A stretch of 64,000 bases of DNA from Auriscalpium vulgare (taxonomy: Eukaryota; Basidiomycota; Agaricomycetes; Russulales; Auriscalpiaceae), in the NCBI GenBank assembly GCA_019915015.1, contig JAHBBC010000014.1, positions 310,001 to 374,000 of the forward strand. The letters are read 5' to 3'. Each line of letters starts with the position of its first letter. The first letter of the stretch is position 1. The notes under the pieces are model-generated. The model did no database searches, was not told the DNA's origin, and worked only from the letters and a program-made list of their open reading frames with translations. Shown here piece after piece: positions 39,664-51,974 of this stretch. The translations under genes and the position numbers were made by a program.

Positions 39664-42600
39664 TGGGACAAGTGCGCGTGCGAGCGGGCGAGTCGGAGCG
39701 CGTTGCACGCTTTTTAGTGCATACTCGTCATAAAACGTAGCTGTACACCAGCTTGTTTGCTTGTGAGCATAGGAGGAACGTGCAATGTGGCTTATAACAG
39801 CCAATATTTCTGCAAATGGATGGGGACACGTCGTGCCAGCCGCATCATGCTGAGTACCACTCCTGTCACTGGGCCGCCTGTGCGCAATGTCGACCGCGGC
39901 GGTCCTCAGGCCTTGCGTGCCAGGCAGAGCTGATTGCCTGGAGGAGCTGGATGTGGTGGCTGCGCCATGAGCGGGGCGTGTGTTAAGTGGGACAGGGAGG
40001 GCGCACACGGCTAGTATTGGTGGCTGACCTGACCCGCAGAAGGCAGGCGAGAGCCAGAGCGGAAGGTCGGGGATGGGAACGAAGAGGCAACATCCAATGA
40101 TATGCGCGACGGACATAACGTGTCCACAGTTGTCAGTTGATCTATTTACTAATTTTATTCACATGTATTGCAGGGGGACATGAGATGGTTTGTACTACGA
40201 CTATAGATGTGTTGCATATATGAATGAATTACAGTTGGGAAGCCGCATCATGTCCTCAATAAGACGGGCTCCGAAGTGAAAGAAAGGAGAGGCTCCCAAT
40301 GGAGGAAACAGATGTCAGGGAGAGTACAGCGGAGGTCCCGGGGCCCGGGATCGTCGTCGAGAAATCCTACAATCTGAGCAGCAAGCAGGCGAAGGCAGAC
40401 GGACGAGCAGCGCGGGCAGATGCGAACGGACGGACGAACAGACGGAAGGACGAGGGTGGTTGCGTGCGAAGAATTTTTATCCAGTGGCGCGTCGAGGGAG
40501 AAAGCAATGAACGAATTGGGAGGCCTCTTCTATAAGAACGAAGCGTCGATTAGTCTCAGATAGCGCGCACGACACAAAACAGTGCTTACTTGTTCAAACG
40601 CAGCGGCAGCCTCGTCCAGGAGTTTTGACACGACACAAAGCCGAGTTCTCCTTGGACACATTTTAAAGCTGCGCTCAGATGAACGAACACCGACCTGAAC
40701 AATTGTGGATTAGTTCTCACCCAAGCTGATTGTAAACACGAAGAAACACACCCTTTCCCCAGTTCTGCTTGCCGCGCGTCCTCGACATTGCCTCGAAATT
40801 GCCGCACGATCGTACCCCGTCTCGATCCAGTCGAGCTCATTTGATGTGCCCGGTAGGTGCCCGTCTGCCATGCACCTGTTTCCAGTCCAAATTCTTGGGT
40901 TCTGCAGGGACCAGACGGTGGCGTCGGGAGTGATGCAGAGAGGTGCGACGCATCCAGAGTTGAATGACGAATCGTTGCGAGATTGCGAACACGAATGGCT
41001 GATGAAAGAGCAGCGATCAGAAAGATGTAGCAGACATAGAGGGAGGGCAAACTGACGATAATGATATTGCCTCGATACGATGGGCTTGAGGCGGCGGGTA
41101 TGTTGCGTGACGTCGTGAGCAGGCTTGGTTGTCTACCACCGCGACGAAACAGTATGGGCGCACATACTATCACATCACGGCTTTCGACTTCCGCACCACG
41201 CTCCGTCACTCCGCACGTGTCGGCTCGCATCGTTGACGAGTGATGGTCGATGCAAATTTGAATGTGAATGACTAATGAAAGAGGAACGATCGATTAGAAA
41301 TTGTAGCACACAAAGGAAAGAAACGTGAACCGACAATGGGAACCACGATGGTATTGCCTCGATACGATGGGCTTGAGGCGGCGGATATGTTGCGTGACGT
41401 TGTGAGCAGGCTTGGTTGTCTACCACCACGACGAAACAGTATGGGCGCACATACTATCCCATCACGGCTTTCGACTTCCGCCCCACGCTCCGTCACTCCG
41501 CAGGCGTTGGCAGTCGCATTGTTGACGAGGGATCTGGCGACGGCGGTGTTTCGAGAACAGCATGAGTCGACGGAGACCCTGCCGTTGAACTGTTGAACTG
41601 GGCAGTCGGCTCGGGGTGGCCAGTGGGTGATCGATGAGAGTGATGGAAGAGAGCAATGGATGAGAGTGGGATGTGGGGCAGAAGAGGTGGGAGAGGCGGG
41701 CGAGTATGACGGCGTGATGGAATGGGAGAGTAAGGAGATGATGTGGAAGTCCGAAGTCCGAAGCGGCGATGTGTAGACGGACAACCGAGGTAACATGAGA
41801 CGAGAGCAGATGGGAGGATGGGAAGGATGGAATGCGAGAAAGCAGGATGGAATGATGAGAGCAGAATCTGGGTGCAGGGTGACTGTGAAGAGCACAATGA
41901 GAGGCGAGGAGCGGGACTGTGCATGGCGGAAAGCAACCGGGAAAGGCAGGACGGGAGGTAGCGAGCGGGATGCGAGACGAGGCAACGGAGTACGTAAGAA
42001 AGACAAAGAAGTAGCAAAATAGCAAGACGAAAAGGAGAGCGGGACGTAGAAAAGAGACAAGAAACAACTACGATGACGGTATGTTATAGACTGTTTTTTC
42101 TTTGTTTTGTTTTTCTTTGTAAGTACGAATCACGAACAAAACAAGGAGGGGAAGAGAATGAGAAAGGAATGAGAAATGAGGGCGTGCAGATGTCGCGACG
42201 ATCCAGAATGACCGAACAGAGGGACTGAATGTGACCGGCGAGCCCGGGTTTGATGGAGATGCAGCAGCATTCCGGGTGGGTGTTCCGCGCAGATCGTAGC
42301 AGGGCAGTAGGATGTTGCAGAGTACGTAGATTGGAGGACGGCCGCGCAGATATGTCAGCAGCCTGTGGGTGCGACCGTGGTTTGAGAGAGGAATCATTGC
42401 GCGCAGATCGAGGAGGCTTGTGTGCAGATAAAAGAGGCTCGCGCGCAGGAATGAGACTGAGCAGACGTAGATGGCGTTCAGGATGCTGGCAGCGTGTGGG
42501 TGAGACTGTAGTTTGCAAAGGAACAATTGCGTGCAGATGGAAAAGGCTTGCGTGCAAATCGAGGAGGATCGCGCGCGTCGAAGAGATCAAGGAAATAGAG

Positions 42601-43805
42601 ACGGCGTCCAGGATGCTCGGGGCGTTGGCAGCGCTGCAGATGAGACACAGACAAAGCAACTGTACGACAGGTGGAGTTAGCACTGCTCCGCGTGCGTAGA
42701 CACTGAAAGGACATACAATATAGGATGGTGATGGTCACGAGCGAGTACGCGACGTTCGAAGAGATGGCCGCGCAGATCCACGCAGCTAGGATGTTGCCCG
42801 AAGATTGAAGCAGTGTTCCCCATTCGAGCGGGTAGTCGGAGACTGGAGATGTCGGACAGTTTCCTGAGGCCCTTCGCGTCGGAAGTGTTGATGCTGCAGT
42901 TCGTAGAGGACACGGAGAGCTCAGTCTGTAGAGCATCTGCAGGAACAGAAGAATTAGTTAAAACTGCGCGCGGCAATGACATGAGCGCAGTACTGACCAA
43001 GAATAGTTTGGGACGTGCGCCGGCCGTGACGTTGCGAGCGGGCTTGGATGTCTCCCACCACGACGAGACAGTGTGTGCGCCCACACCATCCCGCCGCAGT
43101 GTTTGACACCCGTGCGATGCTCTGTCACATTGGCGCGGTCGAGTTGGTGGCCGGTGAAGGCGTCGGAGCCGGGGGTATTGCGACCGGTCGAGGATAGGAT
43201 GCTTGAGAGTTGTCGAGACGCGACAGCCGAGAGAGTGAGGCCGAGGTAGGCAGCGAGTCCAGTGGCTAAGCTCGCCAGCAAGTTGAGGGCCGGAAGGTCG
43301 AGTCGAGTAGTTTGTCAGGTAGATTGCGACGGTTTGGGGTCCAAGGCTTGAGGTGAGGATCTAGAGAAAAGAAGAGACCCCGAAAGAGACAGGCTAGGGT
43401 GAGTCGCCCGAGGGACAGGCGGCGAGCGTGGGAGGCGGAGATGGTATAGTACTGGAAGTAAAGTAAGAGAGAGAGAGTGGGAGTGTCTGCGCGCGCGAGA
43501 GAAAAGGGAAAAGAAAGGAAACAGACGAAGCTACGATGACGGTATTGTTTTTTTCGGTTTTTTGATGGTTTTCTGTTGTTTGGATTGCGTGGAGACAAAT
43601 CGAGAAAGAAAAAGAGAGAGAGAGAGAAAGAAAAAGAGAATGAGGATGAGATAAAGATAGAGGAAGGAATGGAGATGAAAGAGGAAAGCGGCGCGCAGAA
43701 CCATGACGGACGTTGCCACCTCAGATGAGGGAGGACGAGGAGCTTCCCTTGGGCAGCTCCGGCGCATGCACGATCCTGAAAAGATCATGAGGTGAGCGTG
43801 CGCTC
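39664..43805. other. 4.1-kb repeat-bearing region without a convincing gene
   Basis: Contains at least three related segments (41055-41243, 41335-41525, about 42995-43110), poly-T/GA-rich tracts at 42080-42180 and 43545-43660, and short repeated words with GCGCAGAT and GGAGG around 42250-42600. The minus strand has coding-like patches, such as KLLDEAAAAFEQ near 40600 and GLAAYLGLTLSAVASRQL near 43200, but they do not assemble into one frame. It may be a set of decayed copies of an orphan membrane-protein gene. Confidence 0.5.
41055..41525. repeat. Direct repeat, about 190 bp, two near-identical copies
   Basis: Copy 1 at 41060-41243 and copy 2 at 41345-41525 share long exact stretches, including TTGCCTCGATACGATGGGCT and AGGCTTGGTTGTCTACCACC. 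A more diverged third copy is at about 42995-43110. On the minus strand all carry RRGGR(Q/H)PS. Confidence 0.88.
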
Positions 43806-45263
43806 TCAAACAGTGTAGACAAACTTTACGCACAAGGTAGATCGCGTGTGCTTCTTGTGCGAGATGATCATCCAGTTGCGGGAATCGTCGTCGCTGATGT
43901 TTGTCGACACGGCTTTGTTGCAGGCACGCAGCTGGGGATACGACAATGTCGCTGGCGCGCGGCGGTGGCGAGCGAGGTCCTCCAGGTTGGGCTCGGCGGC
44001 GGCGGCTTTGTTTGCCTTCTGCCTTGCCTTCTTCTCCCCCTTCATGGTCCTCCCGGCTGGCGACGTTGGCACCGGCGTAAGATTATCTGACGGGAAGACG
44101 CAGACTTCGCAGGGCGCCAGCGCGGGGTTTGCCTTGGCGATATCCTCGACCGTCGTCCACATCATCTTGTCCAGGACCAGGCGGTTGGGATAGTTGTTGT
44201 TGATGACACGGCACATGATTATCTGCGACCAGAACGAATAAGTCGACTGTCCGCCGCATATCAAACAGTGCTCGCACCTTTAGCCCCATCTGGTCCATCA
44301 CCTCTCGGTCAAACGTAAAGTCCACTATAGTCCTGCGTCAGTACGGAGTCATTCTCTAACCGAATAGGCGAACTTACTTTGAGTGAACCGGACTGCCATG
44401 AGCAAGAACACGGCCGCCACTGTTGCCTTCCAGACGAAGGTGGTGAAGTATTTGAAGGACGAGGCGATGAAGTCAAGGCGGTGCGTGATTTGGACGGCGG
44501 TCGCACGAGGTCCGAGGGCATCTGCAACCCACGTCGCAGGGCTGTTGCGCTCAACAAGAGCGACCGAGGTGGAGCAGGAGACGGCCGAAGTCGAAGTCTG
44601 GGCGGCCGAATCGCTGGATAAGCTCAAGGTGCCCGCCGGGGAAACAAGTACCAGGGTAGATGGAACCGCAGGATATGTGCACATGGCGTGCACTTGCGTC
44701 GAGGGTGGAGGGGGCGGGGTAGCTCCATCGCGGAGGAAGGCGGCACACGCCTCGGCCCTCAGGAGAGACGGCGGAATGATGCCAGCAGGAGTGGCGGCAG
44801 GGGACGTTGGTCGCGTGGCGGCAGGCCAGTCGCAGACTCCCAGCGGGATGACTGCGAGCTCGGTATTGCCCGCGTAGAGCACCAGCGCGGTGCTCTCCTC
44901 CCGCCAGACGACAGGCATCTGGGTTTCCCAAGGTTCGGGTGCAGCCAACACGGCGGTTGTGGTTGGGGTGGAAGCTGAAGGCCGGTGACTGGTGGCGGGC
45001 ACGAAGACCGCCAGGTCGGTGCTCGCGAGGCGCACCGCCAGGGCACGCTCGCCAACCTGAAAAATCGGGGGACGGGGGTCTGACTCCGGAGAGTAGGGGA
45101 TCGGGGTCGAGAGGAGGGCCTTGCGTTCAAGGACCATTGCAAACAAGGCGTCCAGACCGCCGCGCACGAGGGCAAGGTCGACCGGGTGGACGACGGCGAC
45201 CGCGAAGAAGACTGCCGAGACCGCGCTGAAGACGTGGAAGATGGAGTGGGCAAAGAAAATCAT
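43806..45263 (-). CDS. Orphan membrane protein, two hydrophobic segments
   Basis: ATG 45263 starts MIFFAHSIFHVFSAVSAVFF, a signal anchor. About 250 residues follow with a Pro/Ala/Thr-rich middle, then a second TM (FVWKATVAAVFLLMAVRF). After an intron (donor GTAAGT near 44387) comes MDFTFDREVMDQMGLK. After another comes a longer exon ending near 43806 with IIMCRVINNNYPNRLVLDKM and a basic MKGEKKARQKANKAAAAE stretch. Splicing restores one frame through the three exons. No family recognised; likely an agaricomycete orphan. Exon 1 is the most secure part. Confidence 0.6.
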
Positions 45264-45830
45264 CTTTTCTTTGAGATTGGGTTGACTGCGGTGTTTGGTG
45301 CGAGTATGTTTGAGTGAAGGAGAGCTGGAGCAGGCGCACGCCGTGCACTGGCGGCGGAACAAATACACACAAACAGCGCAGCGCGTCGCGTTGATCAACA
45401 CGTGATCTGGGCCCGACACGCGTCTGCTCAGTCACTCAAGAGTCAAAGGCATTTCTTCAATAAGTACCGACTTGCTACACGCACCATTCCCTCACGCACA
45501 ACTATCTGTGCCCGGACATGCATTCAACCAAGGATGAGGATGCAAAATATCATACCAATGCGCTGCCAAGACATCTCAGAGTCGAGCGAGTCGCGCTCCC
45601 TGTGGTAGATGCGCCGGGTGCGCCATGTACGACATGCGAAGCCTAGGAGAACACCTCTTTCCTCTTACAGTGTGATAATGCTTACAACGGCCAATATTAT
45701 AAGCATTTTTCTGCACATGAACAGACACATCGCACCATGGCGATACTGGTAAAAGGTACATTCAAGACGTTGCCAGGAATGCGCCCTGCTCTTGGCGCTT
45801 GCGGAACAGCAGGTCTCCATCTCCAGGAAA
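45264..45830. other. Intergenic
   Basis: Between the orphan membrane-protein start and the P450 stop at 45831. Bases 45775-45830 read, after the P450 stop and in the same frame, as a typical P450 C-terminus (DLLFRKRQ). Confidence 0.5.
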
Positions 45831-47727
45831 TTACGCCTCTGCGAGAAACATATCCGACGGTATCGACTGGCCGTCAGGAAACTTGACATCGTAGGTGACC
45901 AAGATATGCGCCACAATGAGCTGAAGCATGTTAGCTGCAAAGAACCGCCCGGGGCTGCAGGATAAAGTCTGATCAGCCTCCCGTCCACATACATGGCGAG
46001 TTCCGCACGCACCAAGCATGCCGCCCCAGGCCGAATGCCAGATAGTCTTTGTCTGTGACGACCATCTGGTGCTTCGTGCTTTGGCCTTCCTTATCCCTGA
46101 TCGAGGAGAAGCGGAAGCCGTTGAATACGTCGCCATCAGAGTAAGTCTCATCGTCACGATGCAGAGCCCGGCTCGCGCACGCCACTAGCGTTCCCGCGGG
46201 AACAGTGGTGCCGTCAGAGAATGTGAAAGGCTTGCGTGCGAAGCGCTTCAGAGTCACTGCGGAGGATTCTCAGCAGAAGTCAGCATGTACCGATGGCAGG
46301 ACGTACAAACGTGAATTCCGTGCATGCGCTGCGACTCACGCAAGAAGCTGTCGAGCTTGCGCATCTTCTGCAGCGCGCGTTTGTTCCAGCCGTCCTCTGC
46401 CACTGCGGCTTCTATCTCCTGGCGCAGAGGCTCGAGGTACTCTCTGTTGTCGGCAAGCTCGTAAAGGGAGTGCGTGCACGACTGCCACGAGCGTTGTGAG
46501 CACGATTGCCACCATGTGGGGTTGGCACGTACTACGGCCGTCGTTAAAATCGACACAAAGTTGGCGATACAGACGCGGCGCGCGAGGTCCCACAGGGTGG
46601 GCTCCACACCTTCCACGCGGGCCTCGTCCATGAGCCACATGAGTAAGTCGTCCTAAGCAAGTGTTCGGAAAGATTCCTAGTGTCGCATCCATGATATTTC
46701 TCACTGGTTTGCCATTCCAATTGTCGCCAAATTCCTTCCTGTTGCGCCAGCGCTCTTCAACGAGGGGCTGTATGATCTTCATCTGAGAGCGGATGTGTGT
46801 ATCCGTGCGCGGATACATAGAAGCCATTGACTTGGTGATATTCCTCGTTGCGACCTTAATTGGCCCCTCAGCCGGTGTCTCGAGGGAGGATGGGATGTGA
46901 CTTACACAACGGCACTCCTACGAAGCGCCGATTACTGGTGCGAGCGATGATCCCCGACATGAGCTTTCGAACGTCAGACACTCTGATCCAGTCTGATGAT
47001 AGATGTGTCGCTGCCAGAGCCTCGGTGATAGACAGCATCCACTCACCGTCGTCTCCGGATGGGATAGCGCGGTCAATCGCCATCACGACCTCTTCACGAA
47101 CCTCGTCAAGCGTGGCAGCAATATGACGAGTCAACTGCCCCTGGAGCACTCTCGTGTGGTAGTTGTTGTCCAATAGGTCCTCGCCAACGGAGTACTTAGT
47201 CTGGAAGAACTGATCATGCAGTCAGTGAGTCGGGCTAGCATCACAACGTAGAGACACGGACATAGTGAAAAGCATCCGATTGGGACAGGACATCGTCTGT
47301 GGCTTTCTGGATGTCCTCGATGTGCCGAGGGCTCGTGGCCATGACGAGCCAATGATTCCATAGAGGAATTCTGAACAGGCCGGGCTTGTACTACAGCGCA
47401 GACGTGATGAGCGCTTGACAGATGGCAGGCAAGATGATAGCCTGACCTTGTCGTAGCCTTCTTGAATAAGCTGGTGGCTATCGCGCTTGAATCTGAGAGC
47501 GGTCAGGTATGTAAGAAACGGGGCCGCGAATCCAACACTTGGTATGTGCCACAGCTGGCGAGACACAGAGAAATTGATCAGCTTACAGGCGGGCAGATCG
47601 AGACAGGACATCATACCATATATCGTTGTTGAAAGAGTCTGGCAAGGGACACAAGGAACACAATGGTGAGCACCGCTGACGGCGCGAACGGTTCATAGCC
47701 GTGACGACGGGGTGGGTACACTGCCAT
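45831..47727 (-). pseudogene. Cytochrome P450, probably decayed
   Basis: The start at 47727 encodes a membrane anchor (PSAVLTIVFLVSLARLF), then LWHIPSVGF, KPGLFRIPLWNHWLV and KYSVGEDLLDNNYHTRVLQG. Further on come the I-helix region, the ExxR motif (FLRESQR), PERF-region equivalents and the haem loop FGLGRHACPGRF after splicing. Two defects: between RNEEYHQVN (about 46830) and MKIIQPLVEERW (about 46780) only some 14 codons lie where relatives have about 40, with a frame change; and a TAA at 45833-45831 stops before the usual LLFRKR end. P450s are ER-bound mono-oxygenases of secondary metabolism or detoxification. A live gene with odd splicing is less likely but possible. Confidence 0.6.
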
Positions 47728-47827
47728 GCAGAGATATAAAACGAGGGTAACCAGCGACGATTCGGGTACGCGGATAAGATTAGATCTGCTGGGTCGAGGC
47801 TGTCTGCTGGCTCAAGCAGTGACCGCG
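47728..47827. promoter_or_regulatory. 100-bp bidirectional promoter
   Basis: Separates the ATG of the P450 (minus) from that of the mitochondrial-looking gene (plus). A TATAAAA at 47735-47741 faces the plus-strand gene. The CATG at 47725-47728 gives a start codon on both strands. Confidence 0.5.
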
Positions 47828-49710
47828 ATGATCCCCCGCACCGGCCGCCGCTGGGCGAGCACCGTGCGCAAAGGCCGCAAGGGTCACCTCCACGGTGTCG
47901 AGCCCCCCGCGCCGCCGCCGCCCAACGCCGCCGCACTCATGGACACCACCCGCAGGCGCGTAGAAAAGGCCGAACGCGACGAGCGCGTTGACATCTCCCT
48001 CGCCCTCACCGAGGTCAAAACGTATGTTTATGCCCCGTGTCCCGCGACTCCTGCTGACACCTGCGCAGCTACCAGGGAGGGTTCACCCGCCCGCCCGACC
48101 TGCGTGCGTCCAACTGGTTCCCCGGCGGCCGCTACCACGCAAAGGGCAAAATCTACGAGGAGCCGCCAGAGGCCGCCTACGAGCCGCACACCGTCTTCCT
48201 CCTCGAGTCCCGCTACAACGTGCGCTACGGCACCGGTCGCGCGGACGCGCTCGCACACGTCGTCGAGGTGTGCCGCGCGGCAGACTACGAGCGCGTCGTC
48301 GCCCGCTTCAACAGCGCGCGCTGCCCTGGGGCGTATGCGCAGCTCATGGACAACGCGCGCTGGCCGTGGGCCCCGCAGCATGTCGTGCGGCGCGTCAAGT
48401 GGTGGGATAAGGGCGAGAACCCGCATCAGATTGAGCACATGAACAAAAAGTACGGTTTCGCGGAGATGCACCCGCGCGGGGATGCCTCTGAGGCTGTCGA
48501 CGAGCGTGAGTCGGGTCCAGCTCATATGTCGCCTCCCTCTTCCACCTCCGAAGCTCTCCATCTGCACAACCCAGGTCATGACCATACATCCCCACCCCCG
48601 ACGACTTTCCCTCTGCAACACGCCTCTGACCCTCCACACGAACCCGACCCCACCGACACTACAACACGCGCTGAAGATACCTCAGCAATCTCTGGCTTGT
48701 CCAACACCGCGCGCGGCTTCCACACATCCGCCCCTGCCATGGCCACCCCGCCAGCCCACGCGGCGGAGCACGAAGCTCCCCCGCACATCGTCGTGGCTGT
48801 CCCTGAACCACCCGCATCGACGAGCACCCCCGCGAGCGAAGCCGAGCAACAGGACGAGGACCAGGGCGAGCGCGAGGACGACGACCGGTCACCACAACCT
48901 TCCACCCCGCCCGTGCCCGACCGTGACAAGGTCCGCGCGCGCTACCGACCGACCCTCGCCGACACGCCCTTCTGGCGGCCGCTGCTCGCCGTCACGCTCT
49001 CCACGCGCCCGCTCGCGCTCTCCGTCGCGCGCCTCGCGCGCGCGCAGGCGCGCGGCCTGCCGTACCACGCCGCGATCGACGAGGACGAGCGCAAGTCGCA
49101 CGTCGCGGTCTCGTCGCGCGTGCGCCAGCTGCGCCTCGCGCGCACTGAGGCGCTCGTGCGCGACGTCGCGCGCCTGCTCGGCGGGTGGCGCGGCGGGCTC
49201 GTCGGCGTGCGTTTCGCGCCGGGCCAGCGCGGGCGCGGCGTCGGCGGCGAGGGCCTCGCGGACGCCCTGCCGTACGCGCAGCGCGTTGTGCGCGTCGGCG
49301 TGGGGCGGTGGTACCGCCGTGCGGCAGAGATCGAGGAGCGCTTGGAGGAGATGGCGCAGGAGGACGGGACCGTGGTGGAGGTGTATGGGATGGACGAGCG
49401 TGGGGTGCGGGTTGTCGGGGAGGGCGAGCAGGAGCAGGAGCTACTCGCGGAGGCACGCCCGCCGAAGGTCAAGCTAAGCTACTATTTACCGAAGGAATTT
49501 CCGGAGACGGCGCAGGTGGAGGACGGCGTGGAGGAGACACCGGAGGTGCGCGAGGCGAAGTGGCTGGCGCAGACTGCCACGATGAGGCCGCTGAGCGAGC
49601 CAGAGCAAATCCGCATGCAGAAGCTGCGGGAGCTGCACGTCGCGCGACTGCATGGGGAGGAGATTGCGCGGATGCAGGCGCAGCGGCACAAATCCGTTAT
49701 CTTACCTTGA
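47828..49710 (+). CDS. Conserved protein with mitochondrial-type N-terminus, unknown function
   Basis: Two exons (47828-48021, 48069-49710) give 611 residues. The N-terminus MIPRTGRRWASTVRKGRKG is basic and Ser/Thr-bearing, as in mitochondrial presequences. A compact conserved-looking block follows (GGFTRPPDLRASNWFPGGRY, FLLESRYNVRYG, RWPWAPQHVVRRVKWWDKGENPHQI), then a long low-complexity acidic/Pro linker. A second block follows (TPFWRPLLAVTLSTRPLA to YAQRVVRVGVGRWYRR), ending KHSVILP-like at 49710. The layout would fit a fungal mitochondrial ribosomal or RNA-related protein, but I do not recognise the family. An upstream in-frame ATG at 47726 exists; 47828 is preferred because it yields a clean presequence. 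Confidence 0.68.
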
Positions 49711-50036
49711 GACTAATCACTTTCCATCGCAACTAACCAACCCACTCACGTACAATACCGTCAATTGCATATTGCACCTTCGTCACTCAGATACTCGCGA
49801 CACAAAGCATGGCTGGATTGGCAAGGCCGATGTAAGATACTGTATTTCCAAGCACAGCAGAGGCAAACAATGAGGGACTAGAAAGGGTCCTCCAAGCCAC
49901 TACGAGGCAGAACAGGGGCAAGAATAACGAGTGGATGACGTGCGGAAGGGTATATGGTAGGGAACAAGAAGATCGTCTTTTGCACCGTCGACGGCGCGCG
50001 CGGGTGGGCTGGACGCAGCTGTCCAGAGGTATACGT
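49711..50036. other. Intergenic between convergent genes
   Basis: 3' ends of the mitochondrial-looking gene and the septin gene; no coding signal. Confidence 0.5.
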
Positions 50037-51526
50037 TTATCGCCGTCCGGTGCCACGGCCGTAGCCGACCTGGAGGTTGTCCAGCTCGGCCTCCAGCGAC
50101 TTGATGGCACCGTGCGCCATCTCGAGGTCCTTGTTGAGCCTGTCGCGCTCCGTGATGAGCTAGAGATAGGTAAACTTGGTCAGCGCCGGGTGCAGCTATA
50201 AAAGACAGGGCACTGACATGCTGCTCCCATTGCCGGAAGCGCGCCTCCTCGGACTTGACCTGTTCGGTGAAGCGCTTCCGGAGCTGCTCCTCCTCCTCCA
50301 AGAATTTGGGGTTGTTGAACTTCTTCACCTTGCGCTCGCCAAATTTGCGCGTCTCCATTTGCTGCTGGCGGTAGTTCTCGTAGTGCTGCTCCTCGGTCGT
50401 GGAGATCAGGTCCAGCATGAACGTGCGGATGAGCAGCGAGCGCAGCTTGCGGAAGTCGCAGTGGTTCTCGTTCTCGACTGCGCGGCAACAACGCGTCAGT
50501 GAGTGATGAAGCGCAGAAGGGAAAGCGCGTTACCTTCGGCTACACCCCAGAGGTACTCGCGGCCCTTGACGACGCGGCCGTCAGGCGTCTGGACATCCTC
50601 GGTCGAGCCGATGATGGAGAAGGGAATGGCCTCGAGCAGGACGCGAGCATGCTCCGCGGTGACCTCGTCATCGGCCTCGATGGGGGGCTGGTAAATCCGG
50701 ATGTTCTGGGCGGCGATGACATCCCGAATCTAGTGGACACGGGTACGGTGAGGAATGTACGTGTTGCGCGCGGAAAAGGCAACGTACGCGCTGCTTGAAG
50801 GTGAACAGGTCGTTTTGGGTAAGGGTGTCAGCCTTTGCGACGACAGGGATCAGGTTGACGCGTGTGCCAAGGCGCTTCATGATCTCAATGTCGAGAGGCT
50901 TGAGCCTGCGTCCACGTAGCGCGGTTAGCAGGGAAACGGCGGGGTTAAAGGACAACGTACGTGTGTCCAGTGGGGCGAATGAAGTACAGGCAAGCGTGAA
51001 CGCGGAGGTCACTCTTTTCAGAGCGCGAGGGCTGCTGCTCCTGGATCATGTACGCCTCATGCTGGTCGTCAATGAAGTCGACAATGGGGGACCATGAGTC
51101 GCGGTTGTTGACGTAGTCGCCGAAGCCGGGGGTGTCGATGACGGTGAGCTTGACCTTGAACTGCTTCTCCTCGAGCTCGGCCTTGATGATCTCGACCTCG
51201 GTGAGCTTGTCGAGCTGCTTGTGGTGACGGCGAGTGTAGTTCTTGGCGGGCGACAGCTCAGTGGAGAAGAGCGTGTTGATGAGCGTCGTCTTGCCGAGAC
51301 CGGACTCGCCTGGAGTGCGCTGTCAGCCATTATACAAAGAAAAACGGCTGGCAGATGCTCACCGACGACCATGATAGTGAAGTGGGCGCCGTGCTTGGCC
51401 ACGATCTTGTGCCTCTGAGGGAGCAGCAGGTGTGAGTGCGCTGGCCGCTGTGCAGAGCCAAACGAAACTGACCTGGTTGGGGAGGTTAGCGATACCGATA
51501 CCATCTGACGAAGGAGCGGCGGCCAT
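50037..51526 (-). CDS. cdc12: Septin, Cdc12/AspC type
   Basis: Starts at 51526 ([18 protein letters not shown]); first exons 51526-51473, 51414-51363 and from 51309; stop TAA at 50039-50037. It has GTPase motifs GESGLGKTT (P-loop), [15 protein letters not shown] (G3) and AKAD (G4), plus the septin unique element ([29 protein letters not shown]). A C-terminal coiled coil ([22 protein letters not shown]) ends near GYGRGTGRR. Septins form filaments that organise cell division and septation. The [14 protein letters not shown] start and coiled-coil tail best fit the Cdc12 group; Cdc3 is the alternative. Confidence 0.92.
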
Positions 51527-51974
51527 TGCGGAGGAGATGGTGCGACGAGGTCAAGGTGCGCCGATGCTGCGAGCGCGAGAATCCAAAGTTTCGTTGCATA
51601 GCGCGATTTGCTCTTATTTGGTCGCGGTGGCGCGTACTTCCTGGGACCATTCCGCAGATTTCGTATTATTTCAAGTGGCCCGTGGCCACGTAGCTACAGG
51701 TACACAGCTAGATCTATGCGGTTCAACCTAGGCAGCTTAGCATGAAGGCAGCTTCCCAAATGGAAAGCTCATCGTCAATCGGCTACCACTGTGTATGTTT
51801 CGCCAACACCCGACAACGCTTATACGAACTGCGAAAGGTCGGGTGCCGAAGTCGTCGCCAGCGCCAGGGCCCCCACCCAGTACTGTCGACATTCAAGTAG
51901 ACGAAGTCACCTATCACACCAGATGAGTATCGGAAAAGCAAAGTGGATTCGGAGGCGCCGTACCATCGCGATAC
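51527..51974. other. Septin promoter and TFIIIC gene 3' end
   Basis: Both neighbours are on the minus strand. No coding signal or repeat noticed. Confidence 0.5.
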
